A stretch of 5,962 nucleotides of DNA from Gallionellaceae bacterium (GTDB lineage: Bacteria > Pseudomonadota > Gammaproteobacteria > Burkholderiales > Gallionellaceae). This document shows positions 5,399 through 5,962 of the stretch, piece by piece. Position 1 is the stretch's first letter, and each line of letters starts with the position of its first letter. The notes beneath the pieces were generated by a model, which was given only the letters and a program-made list of their open reading frames with translations, searched no databases and was not told the origin of the DNA. The position numbers and the translations under genes are program-made. The DNA lies in NCBI GenBank assembly GCA_021731185.1, contig JAKFXW010000012.1, forward strand, positions 1-5,962, written 5' to 3'.

Positions 5399-5797
5399 AT
5401 GAAAACTATTTTTATTGCATTAATGCTTGTAACTGTCGCAAGTCCAACCTTGGCTGCACCGGATGCACCTTTGAGCACACCTCCCGGCGCCTCGCCTCAT
5501 ACAGTACCACCAGCTAGTCATATACTGGGAAATAGCGCATTAAACTCAGCACCCGTCAGCGCAGCATCGCTGCCTAATGTTGGTAAGGTACTTGAAGTAA
5601 TTGAAACCGACTTGTACTCCTTTATTGAAGTAACCAACAACAACGGTTCGGTGTGGCTGGCTACTACCAAAACGAAAGTCCTCAAAGGAGATAACATACG
5701 TTATGGGCAGGGCGCTACCATGAGTAACTTTACCAGCAGATCATTAAAGAGAACGTTCCCATCGATTATATTTATTGACAGAATCGCGTCTATGTAA
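5399..5797 (+). CDS. Small exported protein with NrfJ-like (OB-fold-type) domain
   Basis: The 132-residue product starts with a clear Sec signal peptide: MKT, a hydrophobic stretch at 4-14, and likely cleavage after Ala19 (TLA|A). A low-complexity linker rich in Pro, Ala and Ser covers about 20-58. The folded part, 60-130, opens with VGKVLEVIETDLYSFIEV, continues with SVWLATTKTKV at 84-94 and ends with TMSNFTSRSLKRTF at 107-120 and IIFIDRI. This pattern (GKV...Y.YI.V...W.A.....V..GD...........F.SK.L.RTF..I.F...I) resembles the small periplasmic beta-barrel proteins annotated as NrfJ-related in anaerobic-respiring bacteria. No Cys or haem motif is present, and the biochemical role is unknown. 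An upstream TTG frame start at 5282 is rejected because it would bury the signal peptide and overlap the promoter. The Shine-Dalgarno is weak (AAAGG, 11 nt away). It is monocistronic, with its own promoter and terminator. Confidence 0.85.
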   Translation: MKTIFIALMLVTVASPTLAAPDAPLSTPPGASPHTVPPASHILGNSALNSAPVSAASLPNVGKVLEVIETDLYSFIEVTNNNGSVWLATTKTKVLKGDNIRYGQGATMSNFTSRSLKRTFPSIIFIDRIASM

Positions 5798-5826
5798 AGC
5801 GGGCTCTTAAGACAGAAAATAGTAAG

Positions 5827-5859
5827 AAAAAAGGACAGGTTGAACCTGTCTTTTTTTTT
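5827..5859 (+). terminator. Rho-independent terminator, possibly bidirectional
   Basis: GACAGG (5834-5839) pairs with CCTGTC (5845-5850) around TTGAA, and nine T residues follow (5851-5859). It begins 30-40 bp after the stop of the NrfJ-like gene. Six A residues at 5827-5832 precede the stem, so the same hairpin would also have a T-run on the minus strand and could stop a convergent transcript. Confidence 0.93.
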
Positions 5860-5881
5860 GGCGAATCATAAAAGAAATGGG

Positions 5882-5926
5882 TCTTAGGAAGTTGAGCACA
5901 TTTTAAAGTGTGTTAACTTACTAAGA
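5882..5926. repeat. 45-bp imperfect inverted repeat at the right edge
   Basis: TCTTAG (5882-5887) pairs with CTAAGA (5921-5926). After one mismatch, AAGTTGA (5889-5895) pairs with TTAACTT (5913-5919) using one G-T pair. After a single unpaired G (5896), CACATTTT (5897-5904) pairs with AAAGTGTG (5905-5912), again with one G-T pair. The whole element is thus almost fully self-complementary, with a very small loop. No T-run follows on either strand, so it is not a terminator of the usual kind. It could be an operator, a small inverted-repeat element or an mRNA 5' structure for a gene beyond the edge. Confidence 0.75.
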
Positions 5927-5962
5927 TGATTAATAAAAATAGATATTATTACCGTTCTAGAA

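Noticed and set aside
1..5962. tRNA, rRNA, CRISPR array, transposase or phage genes
   Set aside because: I looked for these on both strands and saw no cloverleaf, spaced array, transposase motif or integrase in the window.

Overview
The window looks like a piece of a bacterial chromosome carrying a central-carbon operon. It most resembles a betaproteobacterium of the Nitrosomonadales type (relatives of Nitrosomonas, Gallionella and the methylotrophs). The basis is the gene order transketolase - GAPDH - phosphoglycerate kinase - pyruvate kinase, as I recall it from Calvin-cycle and ribulose-monophosphate-cycle organisms of that group, plus the look of the protein sequences and the moderate GC content. 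This placement is inference; no RNA gene or lineage marker is present.

Layout. Four genes on the minus strand read from right to left: tkt (4927 to 2903), gap (2766 to 1768), pgk (1681 to 497) and the first 134 codons of pyk (403 to the left edge). All three catalytic frames that are complete are intact and of normal length. A good sigma70-type promoter lies upstream of tkt (5001-5029, minus). A 471-bp divergent intergenic region (4928-5398) separates tkt from a plus-strand gene at 5399-5797. That gene encodes a small exported protein with an NrfJ-like, probably OB-fold, C-terminal domain. It has its own promoter (5301-5329) and a textbook rho-independent terminator (5834-5859). The right edge holds a 45-bp imperfect inverted repeat (5882-5926) and no gene.

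How the genes work together. GAPDH and PGK interconvert glyceraldehyde 3-phosphate, 1,3-bisphosphoglycerate and 3-phosphoglycerate. Transketolase exchanges two-carbon units to regenerate pentose phosphates. Pyruvate kinase drains phosphoenolpyruvate to pyruvate. Together they form the lower-glycolysis and pentose-regeneration block that serves a Calvin cycle, an RuMP cycle or gluconeogenesis/glycolysis.

What stands out. I do not see a new defence, mobile or biosynthetic system. The unexplained structure is in the non-coding DNA. Each of the three intercistronic gaps of the operon carries a different repeat: a 13-bp tandem repeat, a heptad-built 64-bp hairpin directly after the gap stop codon, and a triple 17-18-bp AT-rich repeat. 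The gap Shine-Dalgarno sequence is also fused to a G8 homopolymer. The divergent promoter region contains two sets of short, roughly helically spaced direct repeats, and the right edge has the long inverted repeat.
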